In this document: piece after piece, positions 32,777-41,679 of the stretch
How the letters are laid out: each line of letters starts with the position of its first letter
How positions within the stretch are numbered: the stretch's first letter is position 1
From: Roseateles_B flavus
GTDB lineage: Bacteria; Pseudomonadota; Gammaproteobacteria; Burkholderiales; Burkholderiaceae_C
Assembly: GCF_039872765.1 (NCBI RefSeq)
Contig: NZ_JBDPZC010000005.1
Coordinates: forward strand, 310,001 to 374,000
DNA length: 64,000 nucleotides
Reading direction: 5' to 3'
Program-made: the position numbers and the translations under genes
The notes under the pieces: model-generated
Told to the model about the DNA's origin: nothing
Seen by the model: the letters and a program-made list of their open reading frames with translations, nothing else
Database searches by the model: none

Positions 32777-34519
32777 TCAGGGCAGGCGCCGCGGTGGCGC
32801 CTCGGCATGGCAGATGAGGCCGCCACCGCCGCTCTTGGCGCGGTACATGGCCTGATCGGCCGCGACCATCAGCGTCTCGGCGTCCTGGCCATGCTCGGGG
32901 AAGCGCCCCACCCCCACGCTGGCGCCCACCCGCAGCTCGCGCCCTTCCCACTGCACGGGCTCGGCCAGGGCGTCGCGGATCTTGCGGGCGACCACGTCCA
33001 CGTCTTCGGGGTCGCTGACCTGGTCGATGAGGATCACGAACTCGTCGCCGCCGATGCGGGCCACGGTGTCGGACTCCCGCACCAGGTGCCGCAGCCGCAG
33101 GGCCAGGGCCTTGAGCACGGCATCGCCGGCCGCATGGCCCACGCTGTCATTGATCTCCTTGAAGCCGTCCAGGTCCACGAAGAGCATGGCCAGGCGGCCC
33201 TGGTCGCGCCGGGCATGGGCCAGGGCGTGGTCCAGGCGATCCATGAAGAAGCGCCGGTTCTGCAGGCCGGTGAGGCTGTCGTGGCTGGCCAGGTGGTCCA
33301 GCTCGTGCTGCTTCTGGGCGAGCTTGGCGAACTGGCCGCTGATCTGCAGCTGCATGTGCTCGATGGAGCGGGCCAGCATGCCGATCTCGTCCCGACGGTC
33401 GGTGGGCAGTTCGTCGCTGCGCAGCCCGCCCACGAAGCCCTCGACCGCACGGACGATCTGCGCCAGCGGCCGCGTCAGGGCGCGCGCCAGCAGGGCGGCC
33501 AGCAGCACCGCCATGGCACTGAAGGCCGCGACGATGCGCAGCACCATGCGCCCCAGGCTGTCGCTCTCAGACAGCACCTCGGACAGGGGCTGCGAAAGGC
33601 CCAGCACGAAGTCCTCCTCGGCCTTCAGCGCGGTAGCCGGCTGGCGCACGAAGGCCGCCACCTGCACGGAGGCATCGCTGCCCTCGGAGCGGGTCACCAC
33701 GGTCTGCTCGTCCTGGGCGGGCGGGTTCACCAGCAGCTCGCGCACGCCGGGAAACTCGTCCTGCACGAGCGAGGACTGTCCGCGGTCGAAGGCAAAGGTC
33801 TTGCTCCGGTCGGGATGGACCAGGTACTCGCCCTGGGCATTGCTGAGGTAGAGCTGCAGGCTCGGCGGGAGGTCGGCGGCCAGCTGACCGAAGAGACCGT
33901 TCAGGTCCACATTGATCACAATGACGCCCAGGGCCACGCCATGGGGATCCAGCACCGGCGCGGACACCTCCAGCGCCGGCTTGCCATGGCCGGCATGGGC
34001 GCCGACCTCGTGGTTGATCACCGCACGGGAGACATAGACCTGGCCGGCACCCAGGCGCAGCGCCTCGTAGACGTAGGGATAGTGGCCCTTCTCCTGCAGG
34101 TCCTCGCCCTGCACGCGGGTCACGCCGATGTCGTCGCGGTCCACGCGCACCCGTTCGAGGCCATGGTTGGCCGCGTCCATGAGGCGCATCTGGAAGTACT
34201 CCGGATGCGTCTCCAGCATCTGGCGGAACAGCTGGGCCAGGGTGGTCTCGTTGCGGGCCACCAGCTCGGGGTCGGTGCGCAGCAGCATACGGCCAGCCCC
34301 GGGGTGGCCGGCCACCATCAGCACGTCGCGGGCCGTGCCGTCCAGGCCCACGGCCAGCTGCCGGACCAGCACCCGGGTGGCCGTCACCAGGCGCTGCTCG
34401 GCGGCGGACACCAGGAGCTGGCGGCTGGCGCTGTAGGCGTAATAGCCCGTCAGCCCGGCGGCCAGCACGCCGCTCAGGGCGAGGGCGAGGCCCAGGCGCC
34501 AGGAGATGCCGCCCTTCAT
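32777..34519 (-). CDS. Membrane diguanylate cyclase (Cache-HAMP-GGDEF)
   Basis: A 580-residue inner-membrane enzyme making c-di-GMP. Order: helix at about 8-27, a large periplasmic dCache-type sensor, a second helix near 320-345 (IVAAFSAMAVLLAALLA), HAMP, a short coiled segment, and a GGDEF domain. The active-site ARIGGDEFVIL is intact, and RESD five residues before it is an inhibitory I-site. Its ATG overlaps the stop of the PotD-like gene (ATGA), so the two are translated together. By analogy with NspS-MbaA, the binding protein may feed a polyamine-like signal to the sensor domain. Confidence 0.88.
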   Translation of the reverse strand: MKGGISWRLGLALALSGVLAAGLTGYYAYSASRQLLVSAAEQRLVTATRVLVRQLAVGLDGTARDVLMVAGHPGAGRMLLRTDPELVARNETTLAQLFRQMLETHPEYFQMRLMDAANHGLERVRVDRDDIGVTRVQGEDLQEKGHYPYVYEALRLGAGQVYVSRAVINHEVGAHAGHGKPALEVSAPVLDPHGVALGVIVINVDLNGLFGQLAADLPPSLQLYLSNAQGEYLVHPDRSKTFAFDRGQSSLVQDEFPGVRELLVNPPAQDEQTVVTRSEGSDASVQVAAFVRQPATALKAEEDFVLGLSQPLSEVLSESDSLGRMVLRIVAAFSAMAVLLAALLARALTRPLAQIVRAVEGFVGGLRSDELPTDRRDEIGMLARSIEHMQLQISGQFAKLAQKQHELDHLASHDSLTGLQNRRFFMDRLDHALAHARRDQGRLAMLFVDLDGFKEINDSVGHAAGDAVLKALALRLRHLVRESDTVARIGGDEFVILIDQVSDPEDVDVVARKIRDALAEPVQWEGRELRVGASVGVGRFPEHGQDAETLMVAADQAMYRAKSGGGGLICHAEAPPRRLP

Positions 34520-35583
34520 CGCTGCAGCACCTTGGACGGCCGGTCGCCGGACTGGATGCGGGACCACAGCTGCTCGCGCCGCTGCTCATCCTCCACCGGC
34601 TCCAGCCAGCGCAGCGTCACCTGCGGCGCGCTGCTCACCGATTCGCTGACCGTGTTGGCCAGGCCCTGGCGCGTCACCAGCAGGCTGCTGGCGGGCTCCT
34701 CCAGCATGAAGTTGATCCAGGCGTGGGCCAGCTCGACCTGCTGTGTTGCGGCGGAGATGGCCCAGCAGTCCAGCCACGCCAGCGCCCCCTCGCGCGGGAT
34801 GACATAGCCGACGTCGGCGCCGGCCGCCTTCAGCAGGTGCACCTGCTGCATGCCGTAGTTGGCGTACATCAGCGCCACGCGGTGCCGCAGGAAGAGCTGC
34901 ACGGATTCCTCCGGCAGGCTGTAGAAGCCCAGCACATTGCGCCGCAGGGCGACCAGCTTGTCCACGGCCGCCGGCCAGCGCGAGTCCTCGATGCGGAAGG
35001 GCTGGCTCTGTCCCAGGGCCAGGGCGGCCAGCGAGAAGTTGTGGGTGCCGCCCGCATAGGCCAAGACCTTGCCCTTCCAGCGCGGATCCCACAGCTCCTG
35101 CAGGGAGGCAGGCGGGGCTGTGACCTGGCGCCGGTCGTAGATCAGGCCCATCTCAGAAAAGGTGTAGGGCACGGCAAAGACCTGCAGCTGGCCCTCGCGC
35201 CGGCGGCTCAGGCCCGGAATGGACGAGAGCTCGCGAAAGCGCGTCAGCTGGCGGCGGGTGTTGGGGATGCGCTGGAGCTCGATGGGCAGGGCCATGCCCT
35301 GATCGATGTACTGCTGGAGCTCGGCGGTGTTGAGCGCGAAGACGTCGAAGTCCCGGCCTTTGTTGGCCAGCAGGCGCTGCCGCATGGCCTCGTCCGATCC
35401 CACCACGGTGAGCTCGACCCGCGCCCCGGTCTTCTGCGTGAAGCCCTGCAGCACCTCCGGATCGGCATAGCCCGGCCAGGCCAGCACGCGCAGAACTTTG
35501 GCCGCCGGCTGCGCCGCAGCCGGGGCCGGCAGGCCCGGGAATCCCAGAAGGCATGACAAAACCAGCAGGATGCGCAACACCAT
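34516..35583 (-). CDS. PotD-like periplasmic binding protein coupled to a diguanylate cyclase
   Basis: A 355-residue extracellular solute-binding protein of the spermidine/putrescine (PotD/NspS) class. Signal peptide to about residue 25 (APAAA); mature part begins KVLRVLAWPGYADPEVLQGF, with GGTHNFSLAALALGQ and VIPREGALAWLDCWAIS later, typical of the family hinge and ligand walls. No permease or ATPase gene is nearby; instead it overlaps a Cache-GGDEF gene by four bases. I infer signalling rather than import. AGGA precedes ATG 35583. Confidence 0.82.
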   Translation of the reverse strand: MVLRILLVLSCLLGFPGLPAPAAAQPAAKVLRVLAWPGYADPEVLQGFTQKTGARVELTVVGSDEAMRQRLLANKGRDFDVFALNTAELQQYIDQGMALPIELQRIPNTRRQLTRFRELSSIPGLSRRREGQLQVFAVPYTFSEMGLIYDRRQVTAPPASLQELWDPRWKGKVLAYAGGTHNFSLAALALGQSQPFRIEDSRWPAAVDKLVALRRNVLGFYSLPEESVQLFLRHRVALMYANYGMQQVHLLKAAGADVGYVIPREGALAWLDCWAISAATQQVELAHAWINFMLEEPASSLLVTRQGLANTVSESVSSAPQVTLRWLEPVEDEQRREQLWSRIQSGDRPSKVLQR

Positions 35584-35705
35584 CCAACCATCCTAGAGGA
35601 AGCGGGCGACGGCCGGCCCGTTGCATGGGCGTCTACGCCACAGGGACAAGCCTTGATATGCGACAGATGCCGCGAATCCGGGCCTGCGGCTGGCGGCCGA
35701 TTCCC

Positions 35706-36032
35706 TCAGGAAGCCCGCACCGGCAGGCCGTGGGCCAGCCAGGCGGCCATGCCCCCTGCCAGGTTGCGTACCTTGCGGTGCCCATGATGGCGGAGGTAGT
35801 GCATGGCCTGCTGGCTGCGGCCGCCGGCCGCGCAGGCCATCAGCAGCTCGGCATCCATGGGCAGCTCGTGGTGGCGCCGCTCGAGCTCGCTCAGGGGCAG
35901 GTGCAGCACCCGCTCCACGCCATACGCCATTCTCCGGACCTCGTGGGCCTCGCGGACATCGACCAGCCAGGCCCCTTGCGCCAGGGCTTCCAGGGCGGCA
36001 CGGGGATCGAGTGACAGCAGGGGAGGGTTCAT
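35706..36032 (-). CDS. Single-domain rhodanese
   Basis: A 108-residue rhodanese domain protein: AWLVDVREAHEVRRM, active-site loop CAAGGRSQQ with catalytic C67, and NLAGGMAAWLAHGLPV at the end. It moves sulfane sulfur between thiols. It lies 45 bases after the arsR gene on the same strand. With the DUF2892 protein encoded across the divergent promoter, it makes up the two halves of E. coli YgaP (rhodanese plus DUF2892), here as separate genes. Confidence 0.9.
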   Translation of the reverse strand: MNPPLLSLDPRAALEALAQGAWLVDVREAHEVRRMAYGVERVLHLPLSELERRHHELPMDAELLMACAAGGRSQQAMHYLRHHGHRKVRNLAGGMAAWLAHGLPVRAS

Positions 36033-36077
36033 TGCGGGATTCCGTTGCGTTCAAGAGGGACCGTGAGCGTCGGGCGT

Positions 36078-36488
36078 TCAGGGCTTGAGAAAGCGGGCCC
36101 CGGCCTCGGCGAGATGGGCCTGCTGGCGGGCCAGTTGGCCGCAGACAAGGTCGCACAGCGCGTAGACCGAGGGATCGGCGATGCGGTAGTACACGCTGGT
36201 GCCCCGGCCCTCGCGGTGCACCAGGCCGTGGCGCTGCAGCTGCGCCAGGTGGCGGGAGATGTTGGCGGCGCTGCTGCCGCAGGCCCGGGCCAGATCTCCC
36301 ACGCACTGCGGCTGCTCGCGCAGGAGGTTGAGCACGCGCAGCCGGCTGGGCTCGGCCAGCAACTGGAAGAAGCCTGCCACCTGCTCCAGGGCGCTGTCGG
36401 GCAGGTCGCGGATGCCGCAATGCAGCGCGACGGCCGCCGGCGGCGGCACGGGCAGCGGCGGATCAGCATCAGAACGGGACTGGGGCAT
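36078..36488 (-). CDS. ArsR-family regulator, BigR/YgaV-like
   Basis: A 136-residue ArsR/SmtB winged-helix repressor (LLAEPSRLRVLNLLREQP; recognition SSAANISRHLAQLQRHGLV). Cysteines at 62 (PQCVGDL) and 112/116 (ALCDLVC) sit where BigR/YgaV-type persulfide sensors place their pair, while a metal-binding CxC is absent. Co-transcribed with a rhodanese and divergent from an RND-DUF2892-trxC-osmC operon. A perfect 8-bp inverted repeat 69 bases upstream is its probable operator. I infer sulfide/persulfide sensing. Confidence 0.85.
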   Translation of the reverse strand: MPQSRSDADPPLPVPPPAAVALHCGIRDLPDSALEQVAGFFQLLAEPSRLRVLNLLREQPQCVGDLARACGSSAANISRHLAQLQRHGLVHREGRGTSVYYRIADPSVYALCDLVCGQLARQQAHLAEAGARFLKP

Positions 36489-36556
36489 GGAAGGCCGACC
36501 TCCGGCGCGGCGGCAGGCGGGCTTCGGTCCGCCTTGCCGGTTCAGATTCATTTGAC

Positions 36557-36578
36557 TATTTGCGTGATTGCGCAAATA
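36557..36578. promoter_or_regulatory. Perfect palindrome, probable ArsR-family operator
   Basis: TATTTGCG, six bases, CGCAAATA: a perfect 8-bp inverted repeat in the AT-rich centre of the divergent region between arsR (36488) and the RND adaptor (36621). It ends 43 bases before the adaptor ATG. Confidence 0.75.
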
Positions 36579-36620
36579 ATAAATCCAACACAGCCCTCTG
36601 TCCAGCCCGCGACACCCATC

Positions 36621-37715
36621 ATGCGCAAGACCCCTCCCCCCCCGCTCCCGCTCTGGCGCCTGCCCGCCTGGGCTCCGGCCGCCGCGCTGACACTGGCCTG
36701 GTCCCTGGCCGGCCTGCCGGCCCTGGCGTCCGAGGCGGCTCAGCCGGCGCTCAAGACCTACACCGTGCAGGCCGGCACCGGCGGGCTGAGCCAGGCGCAC
36801 GAGGCTCGCGTCGAGGCCCTGCGCCAGACCACGCTGGCCGCCCAGGTGGCTGGCGCGGTGCTCGAGCTGCGCATCAAGCCGGGAGACGCCGTCAAGGCCG
36901 GCCAGCTCCTCATGCGTCTGGACGCGCGCAGCGCCGACCAGAGCGCCCAGGCCAGCGAGGCCCAGGCCCAGGTCGCCCGTGCGCAACTGGAGCTGGCGCG
37001 GCGCGAGCTGGACCGCCAGCAGCAGCTCTTCCGCCAGCGCTTCATCAGCCAGGCTGCCCTGGATCAGGCGGAAGCCCAGTTCAAGACGACCGAGGCTCAG
37101 GTGCAGGCCCAGCTGGCCCAGGCCGGCGCAGCGCGCAGCCAGAGCGCCTGGTACCAGCTGCGCGCGCCCTATGCCGGCGTGATCGCCGAGGTGCCCGTGG
37201 TGCAGGGTGACATGGCCCTGCCCGGCCGCAGCCTCGCCGTGCTCTACGACCCGGCCGCCCTGCGCGTCACCGCCCATGTGCCGCAGGCCCAGGCCCAGCT
37301 CGCCCAGGGCTCGGGCCACACCGTGCTGGTGGACATCCCCGGCCTCGGCATGCAGGGCCAGATGCCCAGCCGCGTGCAATGGCTGCCCACCGTCGACAGC
37401 GGCAGCGGCACCGTGGAGCTGCGGGCCGAGCTGCCGTCCACGCTCAAGGGCCTGGTGCCGGGGCAGTTTGCCCGCATCCGGCTCGGCGGGACCGCGCCGG
37501 AACCGGCAGGGCCCGCGGTCCTGCTCGTGCCCGCGGAGGCCGTGGTCCGGCGCGCCGAGATGACGGGGCTCTATGTGCTCAACGCCGAAGGCCGCCCCTT
37601 GCTGCGCCAGGTGCGCCTGGGTGAGCGCCGTGGCGGCGAGATCGAGATCCTCAGCGGCCTCAGGGCCGGCGAGCGCGTGGCCCTGGAGCCGCAGGCCGCC
37701 GCCCGGGTGCGTTGA
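36621..37715 (+). CDS. RND efflux adaptor (membrane fusion protein)
   Basis: A 364-residue periplasmic adaptor of the AcrA/HlyD class: signal/anchor to about residue 36, lipoyl halves RQTTLAAQVAGAVLELRIKPG and QLRAPYAGVIAEVPVVQGDM, a helical hairpin between (ARAQLELARRELDRQQQLF), and beta-barrel domains after. It should link the RND pump encoded 12 bases downstream to an outer-membrane channel encoded elsewhere. Behind the palindromic operator, so probably repressed by the ArsR-type regulator. Confidence 0.88.
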   Translation: MRKTPPPPLPLWRLPAWAPAAALTLAWSLAGLPALASEAAQPALKTYTVQAGTGGLSQAHEARVEALRQTTLAAQVAGAVLELRIKPGDAVKAGQLLMRLDARSADQSAQASEAQAQVARAQLELARRELDRQQQLFRQRFISQAALDQAEAQFKTTEAQVQAQLAQAGAARSQSAWYQLRAPYAGVIAEVPVVQGDMALPGRSLAVLYDPAALRVTAHVPQAQAQLAQGSGHTVLVDIPGLGMQGQMPSRVQWLPTVDSGSGTVELRAELPSTLKGLVPGQFARIRLGGTAPEPAGPAVLLVPAEAVVRRAEMTGLYVLNAEGRPLLRQVRLGERRGGEIEILSGLRAGERVALEPQAAARVR

Positions 37716-37727
37716 GCGGGAGGCTTC

Positions 37728-40700
37728 ATGAAATCAATGGACAAGCCTGCACTGGGCGTCTCGGGTCGCATCGCGGCCTTCTTCCAGTCTGCGCAGATCA
37801 CGCCCCTGCTGGCCCTGGTGGCCCTGCTGCTGGGCATCTTCGCGGTGATGGTCACGCCTCGCGAGGAGGAGCCGCAGATCAACGTCACCATGGCCCAGGT
37901 GCTGGTGCCTTTCCCCGGCGCCTCGGTCAAGGACGTGGAGCAGATGGTGGCCAGCCCCGGCGAGCAGGTGCTGTCGCGGATGGCGGGCGTCGAGCATGTG
38001 ATGTCGGTTTCGCGGCCGGGCCTCGCGGTGCTGACCGTGCAGTTCAAGGTGGGCGTGCCGCGCACCGAGGCCCTGGTGCGCCTGCATGACACCGTCAGCA
38101 GCCATGCGGACTGGCTGCCCGCCGGCCTGGGCGTGCAGCAGCCCCTGGTCAAGCCCCTGGGCATCGACGACGTGCCCATCGTCAGCCTCACCCTCTTCAG
38201 CACGCAGCCCGAGACCGGGGCCTATGCGCTCGAACGCGTGGCCCACAGCCTGGAGAGCGAGCTCAAGCGCGTGCCCGGCACCCGTGACGTGGTGAGCCTG
38301 GGCGGCCCGGGCCGCGCCGTGCAGATCCACATCGATGCCGCCCGCCTGGCCAAGGCGGGGCTGAGCCTGGGCGAGCTGCGCCAGGCCCTGCAGTCGGCCC
38401 AGATGGGTCTGCCCCTGGGCGATCTGCTGCAGGGCGGCCAGGCCGTCGCGCTGGAAGCCGGCCCTTGGCTCGCCTCGGCCCGGGACCTGGAGGCGCTGGT
38501 GGTGGGCGTGCGCGAGGGCAAGCCCCTGTTCCTGCGCGAGGTGGCCCGCATCGTGGACGGCCCGCTGACGCCCAGCCGCTATGTCTGGCATGGCACAGGC
38601 GGCGCACCGCTGCCGCCTGGTGCGGCCTCCGGCGTGCGTGGCGAATATCCGGCCATCACGATGGCCATCACCAAGAAGGCCGGCGAGAACGCCATCGACG
38701 TCGCCAACGCCCTGATGCAGCGCGTGGACACCCTGCGCAACACCATCATCCCCGCCGACGTGCAGGTGCAGGAGACGCGCAACTACGGCGCCACCGCCAA
38801 CGACAAGGCGCAGAAGCTGATCCAGAAGCTGCTCTTCGCCACGGCTTCCGTGGTGGCCCTGGTCTTCCTGGCCCTGGGCCGGCGCGAGGCAGCCATCGTG
38901 GGCACGGCCGTGATCCTCACGCTGACCGTCACCCTCTTCGCCTCCTGGGCCTGGGGCTTCACGCTCAACCGGGTGTCGCTGTTCGCGCTGATCTTCTCCA
39001 TCGGCATTCTGGTGGACGATGCCATCGTGGTGGTCGAGAACATCCACCGCCACCAGCAGCTGCATCCCGGCCGCGGCCTGGCGCAGCTGATCCCCGGCGC
39101 CGTGGACGAGGTGGGCGGCCCCACCATCCTGGCCACGCTGACGGTGATTGCCGCTCTGCTGCCCATGGCCTTCGTCAGCGGGCTGATGGGGCCGTACATG
39201 GGCCCCATCCCCATCAATGCCAGCATGGGCATGCTGCTGTCCCTGGCCATCGCCTTCGTGGTGACGCCCTGGCTGGCCCGCCTGTGGATGAAGGCCCTGC
39301 CGGCCGACCAGGCGGCGGATCCGGACGCGCTGCACGGCCTCTCGGCGAAGCTGGCGCCCGTCTTCACGCGGCTGTTCACGCCGCTGCTGGACGCCAAGCA
39401 GGGCCCGCGCAGCCGCCGCCTGCTGGGCCTGGGCATCGCGGGGCTGATCGCCCTGTCCCTGGCCCTGCCCATGGCCGGCCTGGTGATGCTGAAGATGCTG
39501 CCCTTCGACAACAAGTCCGAGCTGCAGCTGGTGGTGGACCTGCCCGCCGGCACGCCGCTGGAGCAGACGGCCGCGGTGATGCACGAGCTGGGCGCCTACC
39601 TGGCCACCGTGCCCGAAGTGCTGCACTACCAGGCCTATGCCGGCACGGCCTCGCCCATCAACTTCAACGGTCTGGTGCGCCAGTACGGGCTGCGCTCCGG
39701 CAGCGAGCAGGGTGATCTCCAGGTCAGCCTGGTCGACAAGCAGCACCGCAAGGACCAGAGCCACGCGATCGCCACGCGCCTGCGCCCGCCGCTGCAGGCC
39801 ATCGCCCGGCGCTTCGGCGCCAAGCTGAAGGTGGTCGAGGTGCCGCCGGGTCCGCCGGTGCTGGCCCCGCTGGTGGCCGAGGTCTACGGCCCCGACGACG
39901 CCGGCCGCCAGCAGCTGGCCCGCCAGGTGCGCCAGGTCTTCGAGCAGCAGGCCGGCGTGGTCGACGTGGACGACAGCAGCATCGCCGCGGCCCCGCGCCA
40001 GCTGCTGCTGGTGCAGCGCGCCCGCGCGGCGCAGCTGGGCGTGAGCCAGGCGGCCATCGTCAGCACCCTGCGCACGGCGCAGGCCGGCGAGGCCGTGCTG
40101 TGGCTGCATGACCAGAGCAAGTACCCCACGGCCGCCTGGCTGCAGCTGCCGCCCGAGCAGCAGGGCAGCCTGGACGCCCTGCTCTCGCTGCGCGTGCGCT
40201 CGGCCCAGGGCGCGCTGGTGCCCCTGCGCGAGCTGGTGACGGTGTCCGACACGCAGCGCGAGCAGCCGCTCTTCCACAAGGACCTGCTGCCGGTGAACTA
40301 CGTCACCGGCGACATGGCCGGGCGCGTGGACAGCCCGCTCTACGGCATGTTCCAGATGCGCAGCGCCATCGCCCAGATCCGGGCGCCGGACGGCGGGCCG
40401 GTGGACGAGCACTTCATCCGCCAGCCCGACGACGCCTTGCGCGGCTATGCCCTCAAATGGGACGGCGAATGGCAGATCACCTACGAGACCTTCCGCGACA
40501 TGGGCGCCGCCTACGCTGTGGGCCTGGTGCTGATCTACCTGCTGGTGGTGGCCCAGTTCGGCTCCTACCTGACGCCCCTGGTCATCATGGCGCCCATCCC
40601 CCTGACCCTGATCGGCGTGATGCCCGGCCACGCGCTGCTGGGCGCCCAGTTCACCGCCACCAGCATGATCGGCATGATCGCGCTGGCCGGCATCATCGTG

Positions 40701-41018
40701 CGCAACTCCATCCTGCTGGTGGACTTCATCCAGCTGCAGCTGCGGGCCGGCCTGGCCTTCGAGACGGCCATCCTGCGCTCCGCCATCACCCGCGCCCAGC
40801 CCATCCTGCTGACGGGCCTGGCCGCCATGCTGGGCGCCTTCTTCATCCTGGACGATCCCATCTTCAACGGCCTGGCCATCTCGCTGATCTTCGGCATCCT
40901 GGTCTCGACCCTGCTGACGCTGATCGTCATCCCGACCCTCTATTTCGTCGCCTACCGCCACCGCCTGCACCTGCTGCAGGCCCCCGCTCCCATGCCCTCA
41001 CCCACTGAAGGAGACTGA
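37728..41018 (+). CDS. RND efflux pump, HAE-type inner-membrane subunit
   Basis: A 1096-residue RND permease. N-terminal helix, REEEPQINVTMAQVLVPFPG near 45-64 (the family's hydrophobic/amphiphilic signature), FALIFSIGILVDDAIVVVENIHRH near 420-443 with the proton-relay aspartates, and the second membrane half LIYLLVVAQFGSYLTPLVIMAP to the C-terminus. It differs from CusA in lacking the Met-metal motifs, so small organic molecules or thiol compounds are likelier cargo. No OMF gene is adjacent. Followed two bases later by a DUF2892 gene. Confidence 0.9.
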   Translation: MKSMDKPALGVSGRIAAFFQSAQITPLLALVALLLGIFAVMVTPREEEPQINVTMAQVLVPFPGASVKDVEQMVASPGEQVLSRMAGVEHVMSVSRPGLAVLTVQFKVGVPRTEALVRLHDTVSSHADWLPAGLGVQQPLVKPLGIDDVPIVSLTLFSTQPETGAYALERVAHSLESELKRVPGTRDVVSLGGPGRAVQIHIDAARLAKAGLSLGELRQALQSAQMGLPLGDLLQGGQAVALEAGPWLASARDLEALVVGVREGKPLFLREVARIVDGPLTPSRYVWHGTGGAPLPPGAASGVRGEYPAITMAITKKAGENAIDVANALMQRVDTLRNTIIPADVQVQETRNYGATANDKAQKLIQKLLFATASVVALVFLALGRREAAIVGTAVILTLTVTLFASWAWGFTLNRVSLFALIFSIGILVDDAIVVVENIHRHQQLHPGRGLAQLIPGAVDEVGGPTILATLTVIAALLPMAFVSGLMGPYMGPIPINASMGMLLSLAIAFVVTPWLARLWMKALPADQAADPDALHGLSAKLAPVFTRLFTPLLDAKQGPRSRRLLGLGIAGLIALSLALPMAGLVMLKMLPFDNKSELQLVVDLPAGTPLEQTAAVMHELGAYLATVPEVLHYQAYAGTASPINFNGLVRQYGLRSGSEQGDLQVSLVDKQHRKDQSHAIATRLRPPLQAIARRFGAKLKVVEVPPGPPVLAPLVAEVYGPDDAGRQQLARQVRQVFEQQAGVVDVDDSSIAAAPRQLLLVQRARAAQLGVSQAAIVSTLRTAQAGEAVLWLHDQSKYPTAAWLQLPPEQQGSLDALLSLRVRSAQGALVPLRELVTVSDTQREQPLFHKDLLPVNYVTGDMAGRVDSPLYGMFQMRSAIAQIRAPDGGPVDEHFIRQPDDALRGYALKWDGEWQITYETFRDMGAAYAVGLVLIYLLVVAQFGSYLTPLVIMAPIPLTLIGVMPGHALLGAQFTATSMIGMIALAGIIVRNSILLVDFIQLQLRAGLAFETAILRSAITRAQPILLTGLAAMLGAFFILDDPIFNGLAISLIFGILVSTLLTLIVIPTLYFVAYRHRLHLLQAPAPMPSPTEGD

Positions 41019-41019
41019 C

Positions 41020-41229
41020 ATGACTTCCTGGCAAATCGTGCGCATCGCCGCCGGCTTCTTCGTGCTGCTGTCCCTGGCCCTGGGCCTGCCCGGCAGTCCC
41101 GTGTTCCACTCGCAATGGTGGCTGGCCTTCACCGCCTTTGTCGGCCTGAACCTGCTGCAAAGCGGCTTCACCCGCTGGTGCATGATGGAATCGATCCTGC
41201 GAAAGCTCGGGGTGCGCCCGGGCTGCTGA
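41020..41229 (+). CDS. DUF2892 membrane protein (YgaP-like), first copy
   Basis: A 69-residue protein with two helices and a conserved end: AFVGLNLLQSGFTRWCMME--LRKLGV. DUF2892 is the membrane half of YgaP, and its FTRWCMM-type cysteine motif is typical of copies in sulfur and selenium gene clusters. GAAGGAG ribosome site. Between the RND pump and trxC. Role inferred as membrane sulfur relay or anchor. Confidence 0.85.
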   Translation: MTSWQIVRIAAGFFVLLSLALGLPGSPVFHSQWWLAFTAFVGLNLLQSGFTRWCMMESILRKLGVRPGC

Positions 41230-41244
41230 ACCAAGGAGATGTCC

Positions 41245-41679
41245 ATGCATCTGGTCTGTGCCCATTGCGGCGCCACCAATCGCGTCCCGCCCGAGCGCCT
41301 GCAGGACCAGCCGGTCTGTGGCCGCTGCGGGGCCGAGATCGCACCGCCCCGCCCGCTGGCCCTCGCTGACGCCCTGTTCGCCGACTACATCGCCAAGACC
41401 GAGGCTCCCGTGCTGGTGGACTTCTGGGCGGCCTGGTGCGGTCCCTGCCGCATGATGGCGCCGCAGTTCGAGGCCGCGGCCGCGCAGGCGCCCGGCGTGC
41501 GCTGCGTCAAGGTCGACACGGAAGCCTGCCCTCAGACCGCCGCGCGGCTGGGCATCCGCAGCATCCCCACCCTGGCGCTGTTCCTTGGCGGCCGCGAGAT
41601 CGCGCGCCAGAGCGGCGCCATGCCGGCTGCCGAGCTGCTGCGCTGGCTTCAATCCCATCTCCAGAAAGGACATGCCTGA
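41245..41679 (+). CDS. trxC: Thioredoxin 2 with N-terminal zinc finger
   Basis: A 144-residue thioredoxin of the TrxC class. The N-terminal zinc site has C5, C8, C25 and C28 (CAHCGATNRVP; CGRCG), and the redox site WCGPC is at 64-68, followed by the cis-Pro loop SIPTLALF. TrxC reduces protein disulfides and, in sulfur clusters, persulfides. ATG 41245 is preferred to 41239 because AAGGAG then sits six bases upstream. The stop overlaps the osmC ATG (TGATG). Confidence 0.92.
   Translation: MHLVCAHCGATNRVPPERLQDQPVCGRCGAEIAPPRPLALADALFADYIAKTEAPVLVDFWAAWCGPCRMMAPQFEAAAAQAPGVRCVKVDTEACPQTAARLGIRSIPTLALFLGGREIARQSGAMPAAELLRWLQSHLQKGHA

Noticed and set aside
37734..40970. Long minus-strand open frame opposite the RND pump
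   Set aside because: Antisense shadow with Gln/His/Gly repeats and no family character; the plus-strand RND gene is certain.
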